DNA of 19,919 bases, taken from DAOTUL01 sp034437435 (GTDB lineage: Bacteria > Chloroflexota > Anaerolineae > Aggregatilineales > Phototrophicaceae). Made by a program: the position numbers and the translations under genes. The stretch's first letter is position 1; each line of letters opens with the position of its first letter. The stretch is taken from positions 1 through 19,919 of the forward strand of contig CAYQJO010000061.1 in NCBI GenBank assembly GCA_964417785.1, in the 5' to 3' direction. Below, piece by piece: positions 12,883-19,919 of the stretch. The notes below the pieces were generated by a model, which saw only the letters and a program-made list of their open reading frames with translations, ran no database searches and had not been told where the DNA came from.

Positions 12883-15539
12883 TGCGCCGGTATGGAGCCG
12901 TCATCGTCCTGCTGGCGGCATTTGCGCTTTACCTGTGGCACATCGACACCGAATCGATCTGGCACGACGAGGGCTGGAGCATCCGGGCCATACGCGCTCC
13001 GTTCACCACGCCAGACGATAACACGCCCTTCATCTACTACTTCACCGGCCATCTGCTGTGGCGGCTTGGAGCAGGCGAGTCGCCGCTGGCGCTGCGCTAT
13101 ATCTCGGCGCTGATCGGCCTGCTCACCGTCGCGTTGTCAATCCGTCTGGGGCGGCGTTGGTTTGGTGCAGGACTGGTCGCCGGGGTGCTGGTGGCCCTGT
13201 CGCCGCTGCTGTGGGAATACGCCCAGGAGGTGCGGGCTTACGCCGCCGTGCCGCTGGTGGCTCTGGCGCTGCTGGCCGCCGCTGACGCCATTTTGCAGCG
13301 GCAGACTGTTCCGCGCTGGTTGTGGGCAATAATTTTCGCCGTGCAACTGATTGGCTTGTACACGCACAATCTGGTTGTGCCGCTGGTCATCTGGCTGAAC
13401 GCAGCTCTGGCACTGGTCTGGTTCCTGCGGCGCGACTGGCGTAAGATCATCACCTGGGCCGGGATCGAACTGGCTGTGATCGCGGGGTACATCCCCTGGC
13501 TGCTGACCCAATCCCCATCGGGGACGCCGCTCAACACCCCGCCGCCGGTCGGGTTGGCGCTGATCCGCGACATCTGGCGCAGCTATTTTCTGCCCGCTCC
13601 GGGGATGGAATCATCGCTGCTGGTGGATGGGTTTGGTGTGGCCGTTTTCTTTGTTCTGGTGGTCGTTATTGGTACCAGGGTAGTACGCCCCTATCTGTGT
13701 GTGCATCGGATGCTCTCTCACCGAACACGGTTCGCTTTGAACATATCCTCTGACGGACGCGCTTCTGCGCGTCCCTACGGCAACCAAAGCGATTCGGGTG
13801 TAGCCTTCTGGTCGTCCAAAAATCCCTATCGACTATGGCTACTCACATCCCATGCCCTGCTGGTCCCGGCGTTGAGTACGGTGCTGCTGCGTGTCGCCAG
13901 CATCGACTTTCATCCCCGTTATTACATCGCGGCGGTGCCGGGGACGTTATTGCTGGTTGCCGGGGTGTGCATCTGGCCCGCATCTGGCGGACGCGAAGAA
14001 TCGAGTCCCTACGACACGCAGGTAGGGACGGCATTCTTGCCGTCCGGGGTGGTCACGTTGATTGTCCTGTGGGCCGCGCTCATCACCATGACCAGCCTCG
14101 CGACCATCCGCTCCGAACGCGCTTACCAGCATGATGATTTCCGCGCTCTGGCGCAATACTACGCCACGCTGCCAGCGGATGCCGCTGTCGTAATCCCGTT
14201 CAACGCCGAACGCGCCTTGCAAGATTACTACGCCGACGCACTCGACATTCAGGCGGAGTTCGTCAATATCTCACTGTACAGCGACGTGGAGACGGCAGTG
14301 GCACAGTTGAACCGGCTTGTTGGGCGGCGGGTTGAGTTTTTGACGTGGTTCCAACTGCCCGCTGATATGCGCGGCATGTATCCCTGTCTGCTGGCGGCTT
14401 CCAGTGCCGCACCGCCGGCGGTGCAAACCTATTACGGCCTGCAAACCGAGGGCTACCAACTGGTTCAGCCCATCGCTTTTGAAGACCTGCCGCTGGATGT
14501 CGATTACGCTCAGGTCGAACTGCTGGATGCGGATTATGCAACGGCACCCGGAGCCATCTGCGTGCGCAGTGGATGGCGTTTGACGCAGCCTATCAACGAC
14601 TCGATACGGGTCTCGGCGGCGCTTCTAAATCCCGTTGGCGGTCAACTCGTGACTCACAGCGCCGACATCGCCCGACCGGATGGTGTTGGCACGGCACAAT
14701 GGCAATCAGGCGATACTGGAACCGCCTTCAATCTGCTGCGAATGCCAGCCGGTGCGCCGGAAACAGCTTATGGCCTGGATATGGGTCTGTTCAGCAGCAG
14801 CCGACCCAACGGCTATGACCGGCTGGTGGACGGCCAACCCGCCGGGACTCGCATGATTCTGCTGGATGTGGTGCGTGGGGTCGGTCTCCCCTTTGATGAT
14901 CTGCCAGAAGCTCCCACAATCCTTGAGGCACCATCCATGATCGAGACCGGCGTTCCGGCTGCGATCACACTGGTCGTTCCAGCAGATGCCCGTACCGTAC
15001 AGTTCACGGGTGAGGATTGGCAAATCGAGCAAAGCGCCAGTCCGGGTGAGCGGGAGCGCTTATCTTGGCACCAGTGGGTTGTCCCGCCCGGTACCAGTGG
15101 TGAGGCGGTTCTCCGTGTCGATGGTGAGGCTGTCGCCCGATACACGGTAAACGATCCACCCCGCTTGTTCGATCCACCCGACTATGATGTGCCAGTGAAT
15201 GCACGCTTTCCGGATGTGGCGACGTTGGTGGGAGCCAGTTTCCCCGATGCGCTGACGGTCGAGTTGGTGTGGCAGGCTGCGGGTTCAGCGGTAGACTATA
15301 CGGTGTTTGTCCAGATGCTGAGTGCCGATGGCCGGGTGATCGCCCAGAGCGATGTGCGTCCGGCGCGACACTGGTTCGCGGACGAGTACATTGTGGATCG
15401 CCATAATCTGCGGCTCAACGATGTGAACTATGAGGGACCGGTTACTATGATCGCCGGATTTTATGACGACAGTTTTCGTCGTATATTGACCGAGAACGGC
15501 ATGGATCATGCTGTTTTAGCAGAAGGGAATGAACTGTGA
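12879..15539 (+). CDS. GT-C membrane glycosyltransferase (PMT/GT39-GT83-like) with C-terminal beta-rich domain
   Basis: A predicted 886-residue membrane enzyme that takes sugar from a polyprenyl-phosphate donor outside the membrane. Features: first membrane helix at about 5-21, then WHDEGWS with D30/E31 (the acidic pair of GT-C first loops), a SPLLWEYAQEVRAY block of the PMT_2 family, and several hydrophobic helices to about residue 405. From there on the protein is soluble: ERAYQHDDFRALAQYYATLP starts it, and the last 120 residues (PVNARFPDVATLVGASFP... with QMLSADGRVIAQ) resemble the beta-sandwich common at the C-terminus of such Chloroflexota proteins. Loops near residues 285-315 and 370-390 are coded by inserted palindromic repeats (SSDGRASARPYG and REESSPYDTQVGTAFLPSG), which keep the frame. 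The ATG overlaps the M24 stop (ATGA) and the stop overlaps the next GTG start. Substrate unknown. Confidence 0.88.
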   Translation: MMRRYGAVIVLLAAFALYLWHIDTESIWHDEGWSIRAIRAPFTTPDDNTPFIYYFTGHLLWRLGAGESPLALRYISALIGLLTVALSIRLGRRWFGAGLVAGVLVALSPLLWEYAQEVRAYAAVPLVALALLAAADAILQRQTVPRWLWAIIFAVQLIGLYTHNLVVPLVIWLNAALALVWFLRRDWRKIITWAGIELAVIAGYIPWLLTQSPSGTPLNTPPPVGLALIRDIWRSYFLPAPGMESSLLVDGFGVAVFFVLVVVIGTRVVRPYLCVHRMLSHRTRFALNISSDGRASARPYGNQSDSGVAFWSSKNPYRLWLLTSHALLVPALSTVLLRVASIDFHPRYYIAAVPGTLLLVAGVCIWPASGGREESSPYDTQVGTAFLPSGVVTLIVLWAALITMTSLATIRSERAYQHDDFRALAQYYATLPADAAVVIPFNAERALQDYYADALDIQAEFVNISLYSDVETAVAQLNRLVGRRVEFLTWFQLPADMRGMYPCLLAASSAAPPAVQTYYGLQTEGYQLVQPIAFEDLPLDVDYAQVELLDADYATAPGAICVRSGWRLTQPINDSIRVSAALLNPVGGQLVTHSADIARPDGVGTAQWQSGDTGTAFNLLRMPAGAPETAYGLDMGLFSSSRPNGYDRLVDGQPAGTRMILLDVVRGVGLPFDDLPEAPTILEAPSMIETGVPAAITLVVPADARTVQFTGEDWQIEQSASPGERERLSWHQWVVPPGTSGEAVLRVDGEAVARYTVNDPPRLFDPPDYDVPVNARFPDVATLVGASFPDALTVELVWQAAGSAVDYTVFVQMLSADGRVIAQSDVRPARHWFADEYIVDRHNLRLNDVNYEGPVTMIAGFYDDSFRRILTENGMDHAVLAEGNEL
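13732..13792. repeat. Nested palindromic repeat inside the GT-C gene
   Basis: An 8-bp perfect stem GGACGCGC/GCGCGTCC (13755-13762 and 13767-13774) closes a TTCT loop and is followed by CTACGG. Around it, TCGCTTTG (13732-13739) and CAAAGCGA (13785-13792) form a second, outer inverted pair almost centred on the first. The outer dyad may reach from about 13720 to 13800 with mismatches. This GGACGCG...CGCGTCCCTACG form is a short interspersed palindrome type that I recall from many Chloroflexota and cyanobacterial genomes. Here it is read in frame as SSDGRASARPYGNQS. Confidence 0.75.
13989..14045. repeat. Head-to-head pair of palindromic repeats in the GT-C gene
   Basis: Two hairpins lie side by side. 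The first, GGACGCGA-AGAA-TCGAGTCC (13989-14008), has one mismatch. The second, GGACGGCA-TTCT-TGCCGTCC (14026-14045), is perfect. Between them GTCCCTAC (14005-14012) and GTAGGGAC (14022-14029) are exact inverted copies, so the two units are mirror images. The same unit as in the 13732-13792 element, with base changes in the stem that are compensated on the other arm (GCGC to GGCA). The frame is kept and yields REESSPYDTQVGTAFLPSG. Confidence 0.78.
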
Positions 15540-16081
15540 AAATATATACCCGCAGCGGGGATGATGGATCGACCAACCTGTTCTCTGGCGGACGGGTCTC
15601 CAAAACGCATTTGCGTGTGGGGTCCTACGGTACCGTTGATGAATTGAACTCTGTTTTGGGTCTGGCGCGGGCGCTCAAACCGAGTGCGGCGACTATGGAT
15701 AAGCTGGAACGGGTGCAGAATCACCTGTTTCACCTGGGCGCGGACCTGGCGACACCGCTGGATGCGAAATCTGAATGGGTGGTGCGTATGGATGAAGAAA
15801 AGGTTGCATGGCTGGAAGCCACCATCGACCAGATGACCGCTGACCTGCCCCCGCTCACAGCCTTCATCTTACCCGGTGGGACACCGGCAGCGGCCCAACT
15901 ACATGTTGCCCGGACGGTCTGCCGCCGGGCGGAGCGTCTGGTGGTGGCACTGGCCTATCAGGAAGAAGTGGGCGAACTGGTGATCCAGTATTTGAATCGC
16001 CTTTCAGACTGGTTGTTTACACTGGCCCGCTGGGAGAATCATCAGGCGGGCCTTCCAGAATCAAAATGGACCGTGCGCTAA
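15536..16081 (+). CDS. Cob(I)alamin adenosyltransferase, PduO type
   Basis: Transfers the 5'-deoxyadenosyl group of ATP to cob(I)alamin, making coenzyme B12 in the cytoplasm. The 181-residue protein is full length and shows the PduO/MMAB signatures: YTRSGDDGSTNLF (4-16, ATP-binding loop), LRVGSYGTVDELNS (26-39), FILPGGTPAAAQLHVARTVCRRAER (about 110-134) and YLNRLSDWLF (152-161). It starts at a GTG whose bases overlap the TGA of the membrane glycosyltransferase (GTGA); GAAGGGA at 15521-15527 is a good Shine-Dalgarno. No other cobalamin gene is nearby, so its place in this operon is likely positional rather than functional. It could serve salvage of corrinoids for a mutase or ribonucleotide reductase elsewhere. 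Symbol left empty because pduO names in Chloroflexota are inconsistent. Confidence 0.93.
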   Translation: MKIYTRSGDDGSTNLFSGGRVSKTHLRVGSYGTVDELNSVLGLARALKPSAATMDKLERVQNHLFHLGADLATPLDAKSEWVVRMDEEKVAWLEATIDQMTADLPPLTAFILPGGTPAAAQLHVARTVCRRAERLVVALAYQEEVGELVIQYLNRLSDWLFTLARWENHQAGLPESKWTVR

Positions 16082-16096
16082 AGGAGTACACACAAG

Positions 16097-18073
16097 ATGA
16101 CCGAACCCCGTACCATGCAAATCGATGATCTGTTCGCGCTGAAATCCTTGCAGGAAGCTGCTCTTTCACCGGATGGGACGAAAGTCCTCTACACCGTCAC
16201 CCATGTCGATGAGGAAGCCGAGAAAGAGTTTAGTACCATCTATCTGCTCGATCTGTCATCGGGCGAAACGCGCCAGATGACCACCGGCAAGCAGGTGGAT
16301 GCCGGGCCACGTTTTTCGCCGGACGGCACCACCATCGCCTTTATCTCCGACCGCAAAGAGAAGAATCAGATTTTTCTGCTGCCGGTGGATGGCGGTGAAG
16401 CCCGTCAATTGACCGATCTCAAGCAGGGGGCCAGCAATCCGGAATGGTCGCCGGATGGCAGCAAAATCGCCTTTACCGCTGGCGTCGATTATGGTGAAGA
16501 TGATCCGCCCGATTACAGCAAAGACCCCTATCGTGTGACCCGCAATGTCTGGCGTTTTGACGCCATCGGGGCGCTCGATCTGGCGGTGAGCAATGTCTAT
16601 ATGGTCGATGTCGCCAGCGGCGATGTCGAGCAACTGACCGGCGATGATGTCGTCAGCGGTGGGTTGAAGTGGTCGCCGGATGGCACACGGATTCTGTTTC
16701 TGGCGTCCATGCTGCCGGACCGGTTCAAAGCCTTCCAGCCGATTGTACGCACGGTCGATCTGGACAAAAACGTGAACGATATTGAACCTGATTGGGGTAT
16801 GATGTCGGCGGTACACTGGCTGGCCGACGGCAGTGGTTTCGTTTTCATCGGCAACCCCGATGATGATTCGCCTATCGGCACGCATCCCGATTTGTGGGTG
16901 TATCGAGACGGCAGCTTTGAAAATCGCACACCGGGACTGGAACTTGCGCTCGGCGGTGGGCTGGAAGGGCGTTTGCCGAATGCAGCACTGCGTGAAACCC
17001 ACATTCCCTTTGAAGGTGACTCGTGTTTTGTGTCCGTTCAGGTGGGCGGTACGGTGCAAATTTACCGTATTTCGCTGGTGGGCGGTGTCTCGGCTGAGCC
17101 GGTGGTCACGGGCGACCGGGCGCTCTATTTGCTGGATAAGCACGCTGATAAGCTGCTGCTGGCCGCGTCCGATGTCAACAAGACGCCCGATGTCTATATC
17201 TGCGATCTGGACGGTGGCAGCGAACGGCAGCTAACCGACATCAACGATGCGTTGATGCGTGAGCGGCCCGTGCTGCAAGTCGAAGCGCTGCATTTCAAGG
17301 GCGTTGATGGGGTTGATGTGGAAGGCTGGTATGTCAAGCCGGTTGTGGGCGAGGCACCCTATCCGACGGTGCTGTGGATTCATGGTGGTCCACACGGTGC
17401 GCAGGGCCACACCTTCGCCTTCGACACGCATATGCTGGCCGGTGCCGGTTACGGTGTGATGTACGTCAATCACCGGGCATCGACCGGCTATGGTGACGCC
17501 ATCTCGACCGCTATCAAAGGTGATTGGGGCAACCTGGATTACAACGACCTCATGGCCGGGGTCGATGAGGCCGTAGAGCGCGGTCTGGCTGATCCCGAAA
17601 AGTTGGGATGCTGCGGCATTTCCGGCGGCGGCAATCTCTCCTGCTGGATCGTTGGCAACACGGACCGCTTCAAAGCGGCGGTACCGCAGAATCCGGTGAC
17701 CAACTGGGTCAGCTTCTACGGTGTCAGCGACATCGGCGTGTGGTTTGGTGTCGAGCAGATGGGCGGCCACCCGCACGAAATCCCGGAGATCTATGCCAGA
17801 TGCTCACCGATCACCTACGCTCACCAATGCACAACCCCAACGCTGCTGATTCAATGTGAACACGATTGGCGCTGTCCGCCGGAGCAGAGTGAGCAGTTTT
17901 ACACGGTCTTGAAAGCCAACGGCTGTACGGTTGAGATGGTGCGCCATCCGGCAGGAGCGCACGGTGGCTCGATCCGGGGGCCGCTGCCGCTGCGCAAATC
18001 GAATCTGCGTGTCAAGCTGGACTGGTTCGACCGGTATATACTGGGACGTGAGGGGGCGAGCGAATCGATATAG
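16097..18073 (+). CDS. S9 family peptidase (acylaminoacyl/prolyl oligopeptidase-like)
   Basis: Serine peptidase expected to hydrolyse short peptides; no signal peptide is seen, so cytoplasmic. The N-terminal beta-propeller (about 1-390) contains PD40-like repeats: LSPDGTKVLYT, FSPDGTTIAFIS, WSPDGSKIAFTA, WSPDGTRILFLA and LADGSGFVFIG. The catalytic alpha/beta-hydrolase domain follows, with LWIHGGPHGAQG (oxyanion region). The nucleophile is S509 in CCGISGGGN (GxSxGG form), the acid is D590 in EHDWRCPPEQSEQ, and the base is H622 in PAGAHGGS. At 658 residues it has the normal length. The start has AAAGGAG 10 nt upstream, in the 15-bp gap after the adenosyltransferase stop. Together with the M24 enzyme it could finish degradation of proline-containing peptides, but this is inference. 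Confidence 0.94.
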   Translation: MTEPRTMQIDDLFALKSLQEAALSPDGTKVLYTVTHVDEEAEKEFSTIYLLDLSSGETRQMTTGKQVDAGPRFSPDGTTIAFISDRKEKNQIFLLPVDGGEARQLTDLKQGASNPEWSPDGSKIAFTAGVDYGEDDPPDYSKDPYRVTRNVWRFDAIGALDLAVSNVYMVDVASGDVEQLTGDDVVSGGLKWSPDGTRILFLASMLPDRFKAFQPIVRTVDLDKNVNDIEPDWGMMSAVHWLADGSGFVFIGNPDDDSPIGTHPDLWVYRDGSFENRTPGLELALGGGLEGRLPNAALRETHIPFEGDSCFVSVQVGGTVQIYRISLVGGVSAEPVVTGDRALYLLDKHADKLLLAASDVNKTPDVYICDLDGGSERQLTDINDALMRERPVLQVEALHFKGVDGVDVEGWYVKPVVGEAPYPTVLWIHGGPHGAQGHTFAFDTHMLAGAGYGVMYVNHRASTGYGDAISTAIKGDWGNLDYNDLMAGVDEAVERGLADPEKLGCCGISGGGNLSCWIVGNTDRFKAAVPQNPVTNWVSFYGVSDIGVWFGVEQMGGHPHEIPEIYARCSPITYAHQCTTPTLLIQCEHDWRCPPEQSEQFYTVLKANGCTVEMVRHPAGAHGGSIRGPLPLRKSNLRVKLDWFDRYILGREGASESI

Positions 18074-18092
18074 TATGATGGAGCAGGCGCAA

Positions 18093-18650
18093 ATGGTCGT
18101 TCAAGAAAAACTGATAAACGCGACTGAATTTCATGAAATTACGATGCTGCCGGAAAACGCAAATCGGCGGCTGGAACTTGCTGAGGGAGTTATCATCGAA
18201 ATGCCCGGTTCGAGACCGATAAATACACTGGTGGCTCATCTTGTCAGCTATCATCTGAACACCTTTGTTCTGCCGCGTGATCTGGGCTTTGTGGTTGGGA
18301 TAGACAGCGAGTTCAGACTGGACGAATACACAGTTCGGCTTCCCGATGTGGCCTTTGTCGCCTGCAAAAACTGTGCGACTATGCCTGACATGTTCGACCA
18401 CGCCCCTGATCTGGCAGTGGAGATCGTGTCACCGCGAGAGGATGCTCTCAAGAAAGCCTATGAGTATCTACGAGCCGGGACGAAAATCGTCTGGTCCGTG
18501 TATCCTGATATTCAGGTGGTTCATGTTTTCCGTCTGAATGAGGATGGCAATCCCTCCTGGCGTGTCTACCGGATTGACGATGTGCTTTCCGGCGAGGATG
18601 TTCTGCCCGGTTTCGATCTGCCCGTCAGCGCAATCTTTACCAAACGCTGA
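18093..18650 (+). CDS. Uma2 family protein (PD-(D/E)XK nuclease-like fold)
   Basis: Uma2 proteins (formerly DUF820) are predicted endonuclease-fold proteins that are multiplied in cyanobacteria, Chloroflexota and Planctomycetes; their cellular role is not settled. From the chosen start the protein has 185 residues. Visible blocks: NRRLELAEGVIIEMPGS (24-40), RLPDVAFV with D85, LAVEIVSPRED with E110, and the KKAYEYLRAG Lys/Tyr segment (120-129) that supplies a lysine in this family. The start at 18093 is preferred because GGAG (18080-18083) sits 9 nt upstream and the protein then begins MVVQEKL, a normal Uma2 start; in-frame ATGs at 18075 and 18078 are alternatives. It lies just after the S9 peptidase gene, whose stop is at 18073. 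Confidence 0.87.
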   Translation: MVVQEKLINATEFHEITMLPENANRRLELAEGVIIEMPGSRPINTLVAHLVSYHLNTFVLPRDLGFVVGIDSEFRLDEYTVRLPDVAFVACKNCATMPDMFDHAPDLAVEIVSPREDALKKAYEYLRAGTKIVWSVYPDIQVVHVFRLNEDGNPSWRVYRIDDVLSGEDVLPGFDLPVSAIFTKR

Positions 18651-18657
18651 TCTTCCC

Positions 18658-18686
18658 TGGATTCCTCCCATCATTGGACCTATACT
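18658..18686 (+). promoter_or_regulatory. Predicted radA promoter
   Basis: A TATACT -10 (18681-18686, five of six consensus bases) lies 17 nt after a weak TGGATT -35 (18658-18663, three of six bases). Transcription would begin near 18693 and leave about 23 nt before the radA GTG. The weak -35 and the operator directly next to the -10 fit a regulated promoter. Confidence 0.45.
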
Positions 18687-18711
18687 GAACACCTGTTCTT
18701 TGATGGGAGGA
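18663..18711. repeat. 11-bp inverted repeat enclosing the radA promoter and including its RBS
   Basis: TCCTCCCATCA (18663-18673) and TGATGGGAGGA (18701-18711) are perfect inverted copies separated by 27 nt. The right arm contains the GGGAGG ribosome-binding site of radA. The loop holds the -10 box and the LexA-type site. There is no T-run after the right arm, so it is not an intrinsic terminator. In RNA read through from upstream it would fold over the ribosome-binding site; RNA starting at the inner promoter would lack the left arm. Confidence 0.75.
18687..18698. promoter_or_regulatory. LexA-type operator (GAAC-ACCT-GTTC)
   Basis: The 12-bp dyad GAAC-N4-GTTC is the core of the Cheo-box LexA site known from Gram-positive bacteria; a site of this type has also been reported, as I recall, for Chloroflexota LexA. 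It begins at the base after the -10 box and covers the expected start site, so bound LexA would block radA transcription. RadA is a DNA-repair protein, which fits SOS control. About 0.3 such dyads are expected by chance in 19.9 kb of random sequence (19,919/65,536), far fewer in this 65-bp gap. Confidence 0.6.
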
Positions 18712-18715
18712 TGCT

Positions 18716-19919
18716 GTGGCGAAAACCCGGACCAAATACGTTTGTAGCAACTGCGGCTGGCAGTCCCCGCGCCATATGGGCCGCTGTTCCAACTGCGGCG
18801 AGTTCAGCACCATGCAGGAGGTGGTCGAGGAAGTCCGTAAGGCTGCCGCCAAGAAGCAGAACCGCCAGCCAGTCGGAACCGTCCGCGCCCAGCCGCAGCG
18901 CCTCAGCGAAGTCAGCATGGAAGCGGAAGAGCGCCTGTTTATCCCGGTAGAAGAATTCAACCGGGTGATGGGTGGCGGCATTGTACCCGGCAGCATCACG
19001 CTGATTGGTGGCGAACCGGGTGTGGGTAAGACCACCCTCCTGAGCCAGCTATCCGCCACGATGGCCGATGATATTGGCCCCGTTCTGTATGTCTCTGGCG
19101 AGGAGTCGGCGCGGCAGATCAAAATGCGGGCGGATCGGCTCGGCCTCGAAGCGGAAGACCTGTTCCTGCTGACCGAGACCAATCTGGGCAATATCATGGA
19201 GCAGGTGACGCGCATTGATCCGACCATCCTGGTAGTGGACTCGATCCAGACGGTCTATACCGAAGACCTGGAATCGTCGCCGGGATTGGTCAGCCAGGTG
19301 CGCGAATGTGCCAGCCGCCTGCAAAGTCTGGCGAAGTCCAGCGGGATCAGTGTGTTCCTGGTCGGTCATGTGACCAAAGAGGGCAGCATCGCCGGTCCGC
19401 GCGTGCTGGAACATATCGTGGATACAGTGCTGTATCTTGAGGGCGACCCCTTCCAGGCATTCCGTTTGCTTCGCAGCGTCAAAAATCGTTTCGGTGCCAC
19501 CAGTGAGGTTGGTGTCTTCGAGATGCAGGGTGTAGGCATGGTCGAGGTCCCCAACCCATCCGAGGCGTTTCTGGCGGAGCGGGTGGTTAATGCGCCGGGA
19601 TCGGCCATCGCGGTCACGTTGGAAGGCACGCGCCCGCTGCTGGTTGAAGTTCAGGCGCTCACCAGCCCGACCAGCTTCGGCAATCCGCGCCGCACACCCA
19701 ACGGCGTAGACATCAACCGGCTGCTGCTGGTCAGTGCCGTGATGAGCAAGCGCGTCGGCCTGCGGTTGCACGAGCAGGATATTTTCGTCAATGTCATTGG
19801 TGGCATGAAAGTGACGGAGCCAGCGTCCGATCTGGCGATGGCGATGGCGATGGCGTCCAGTTATTTCGATCAGGCGGTCCCGGCAGACCTGGCGATGGTG
19901 GGTGAGATCGGTCTCAGTG
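18716..19919 (+). CDS. radA: DNA repair protein RadA/Sms, C-terminus cut by window edge
   Basis: RecA-like ATPase that drives branch migration during homologous recombination in the cytoplasm. It starts at GTG (18716) with GGGAGG 5 nt upstream; 401 residues are visible of the usual 450 or so. The N-terminal zinc finger YVCSNCG...GRCSNCG has C10, C13, C24 and C27 (CxxC-x10-CxxC). Walker A is GGEPGVGKTT with K105, followed by LYVSGEES and LVVDSIQTVY (Walker B). The RadA-specific KNRFG motif is at 256-260. The end lies in the Lon-like domain. A (GGCGAT)3 tract at 19834-19855 codes MAMAMA. It is preceded by a regulatory region with a LexA-type site inside an inverted repeat. Confidence 0.97.
   Translation, partial: MAKTRTKYVCSNCGWQSPRHMGRCSNCGEFSTMQEVVEEVRKAAAKKQNRQPVGTVRAQPQRLSEVSMEAEERLFIPVEEFNRVMGGGIVPGSITLIGGEPGVGKTTLLSQLSATMADDIGPVLYVSGEESARQIKMRADRLGLEAEDLFLLTETNLGNIMEQVTRIDPTILVVDSIQTVYTEDLESSPGLVSQVRECASRLQSLAKSSGISVFLVGHVTKEGSIAGPRVLEHIVDTVLYLEGDPFQAFRLLRSVKNRFGATSEVGVFEMQGVGMVEVPNPSEAFLAERVVNAPGSAIAVTLEGTRPLLVEVQALTSPTSFGNPRRTPNGVDINRLLLVSAVMSKRVGLRLHEQDIFVNVIGGMKVTEPASDLAMAMAMASSYFDQAVPADLAMVGEIGLS

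Noticed and set aside
13677..13835. Frameshift or pseudogene in the GT-C gene caused by the repeat
   Set aside because: The frame stays open across both repeat sites and recognisable membrane and C-terminal sequence continues.
16256..17143. Minus-strand open frame of 295 codons
   Set aside because: Antisense to the beta-propeller part of the S9 peptidase; no family pattern and no ribosome-binding site.
18663..18711. Intrinsic terminator after the Uma2 gene
   Set aside because: The stem has a 27-nt loop and no T-run follows; the position of a -10 box and of the radA RBS fits a control element better.
18711..18950. Frame from ATG at 18711 as an alternative start or gene
   Set aside because: It is out of frame with RadA, touches the Shine-Dalgarno with no spacing, and its protein has no pattern; the GTG at 18716 gives the RadA zinc finger.
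19049..19771. Minus-strand open frame of 240 codons
   Set aside because: Antisense to radA, which is well conserved across the same bases.

Overview
The window looks like a chromosomal piece of a Chloroflexota (Anaerolineae-like) bacterium. This is an inference from four things: high-GC housekeeping genes with GTG/ATG starts, a membrane mannosyltransferase-like protein with a long C-terminal beta-rich domain, an Uma2-family protein, and short nested palindromes of the GTAGGGACG...CGTCC type inside a gene. No rRNA or species marker is present, so the phylum call is moderate and anything finer is not supported.

Left edge (1-2673): the 5' part of leuS on the minus strand, with its own promoter and a roughly 150-nt leader that holds a 12-codon open frame with a good Shine-Dalgarno.

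Glycan cluster (2674-10197): a minus-strand run transcribed from about 8.9 kb down to 2.7 kb carries a non-hydrolysing UDP-GlcNAc 2-epimerase (WbpI type), a WbpB/WlbA sugar-nucleotide dehydrogenase, a WbpD/WlbB hexapeptide acetyltransferase, a WbpE/WlbC PLP aminotransferase and two family-4-like glycosyltransferases. The first four are the enzymes that turn UDP-GlcNAcA into UDP-2,3-diacetamido-2,3-dideoxy-mannuronic acid; only the UDP-GlcNAc 6-dehydrogenase (WbpA) step, a flippase and a polymerase are missing here. A third glycosyltransferase is divergent (8923-10197, plus strand). The cluster from about 3.9 to 10.1 kb is visibly more AT-rich than its flanks, and its right edge runs into the 3' end of the next gene, as expected of an acquired or exchanged surface-glycan segment.

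Middle (10142-11559): two overlapping minus-strand genes, a LytM/M23 peptidase anchored by an N-terminal membrane segment and a probable concanavalin-like (GH16-like fold) protein of unknown function.

Right part (11656-19919, plus strand): a tightly packed series of an M24 Xaa-Pro-type peptidase, a large GT-C membrane glycosyltransferase with palindromic repeats inserted in frame, a PduO-type cobalamin adenosyltransferase, an S9 prolyl-oligopeptidase-like peptidase, an Uma2 protein and the start of radA. The first three overlap by 4 bp (ATGA, GTGA), which suggests translational coupling. radA has its own control region: a TATACT -10 box touching a GAAC-N4-GTTC LexA-type operator, all lying in the loop of an 11-bp inverted repeat whose right arm contains the radA ribosome-binding site.

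No tRNA, rRNA, CRISPR array or transposase gene was seen. The most interesting signals are the radA control region, the in-frame palindromic repeats in the GT-C gene, and the composition and right boundary of the diacetamido-uronic acid cluster.
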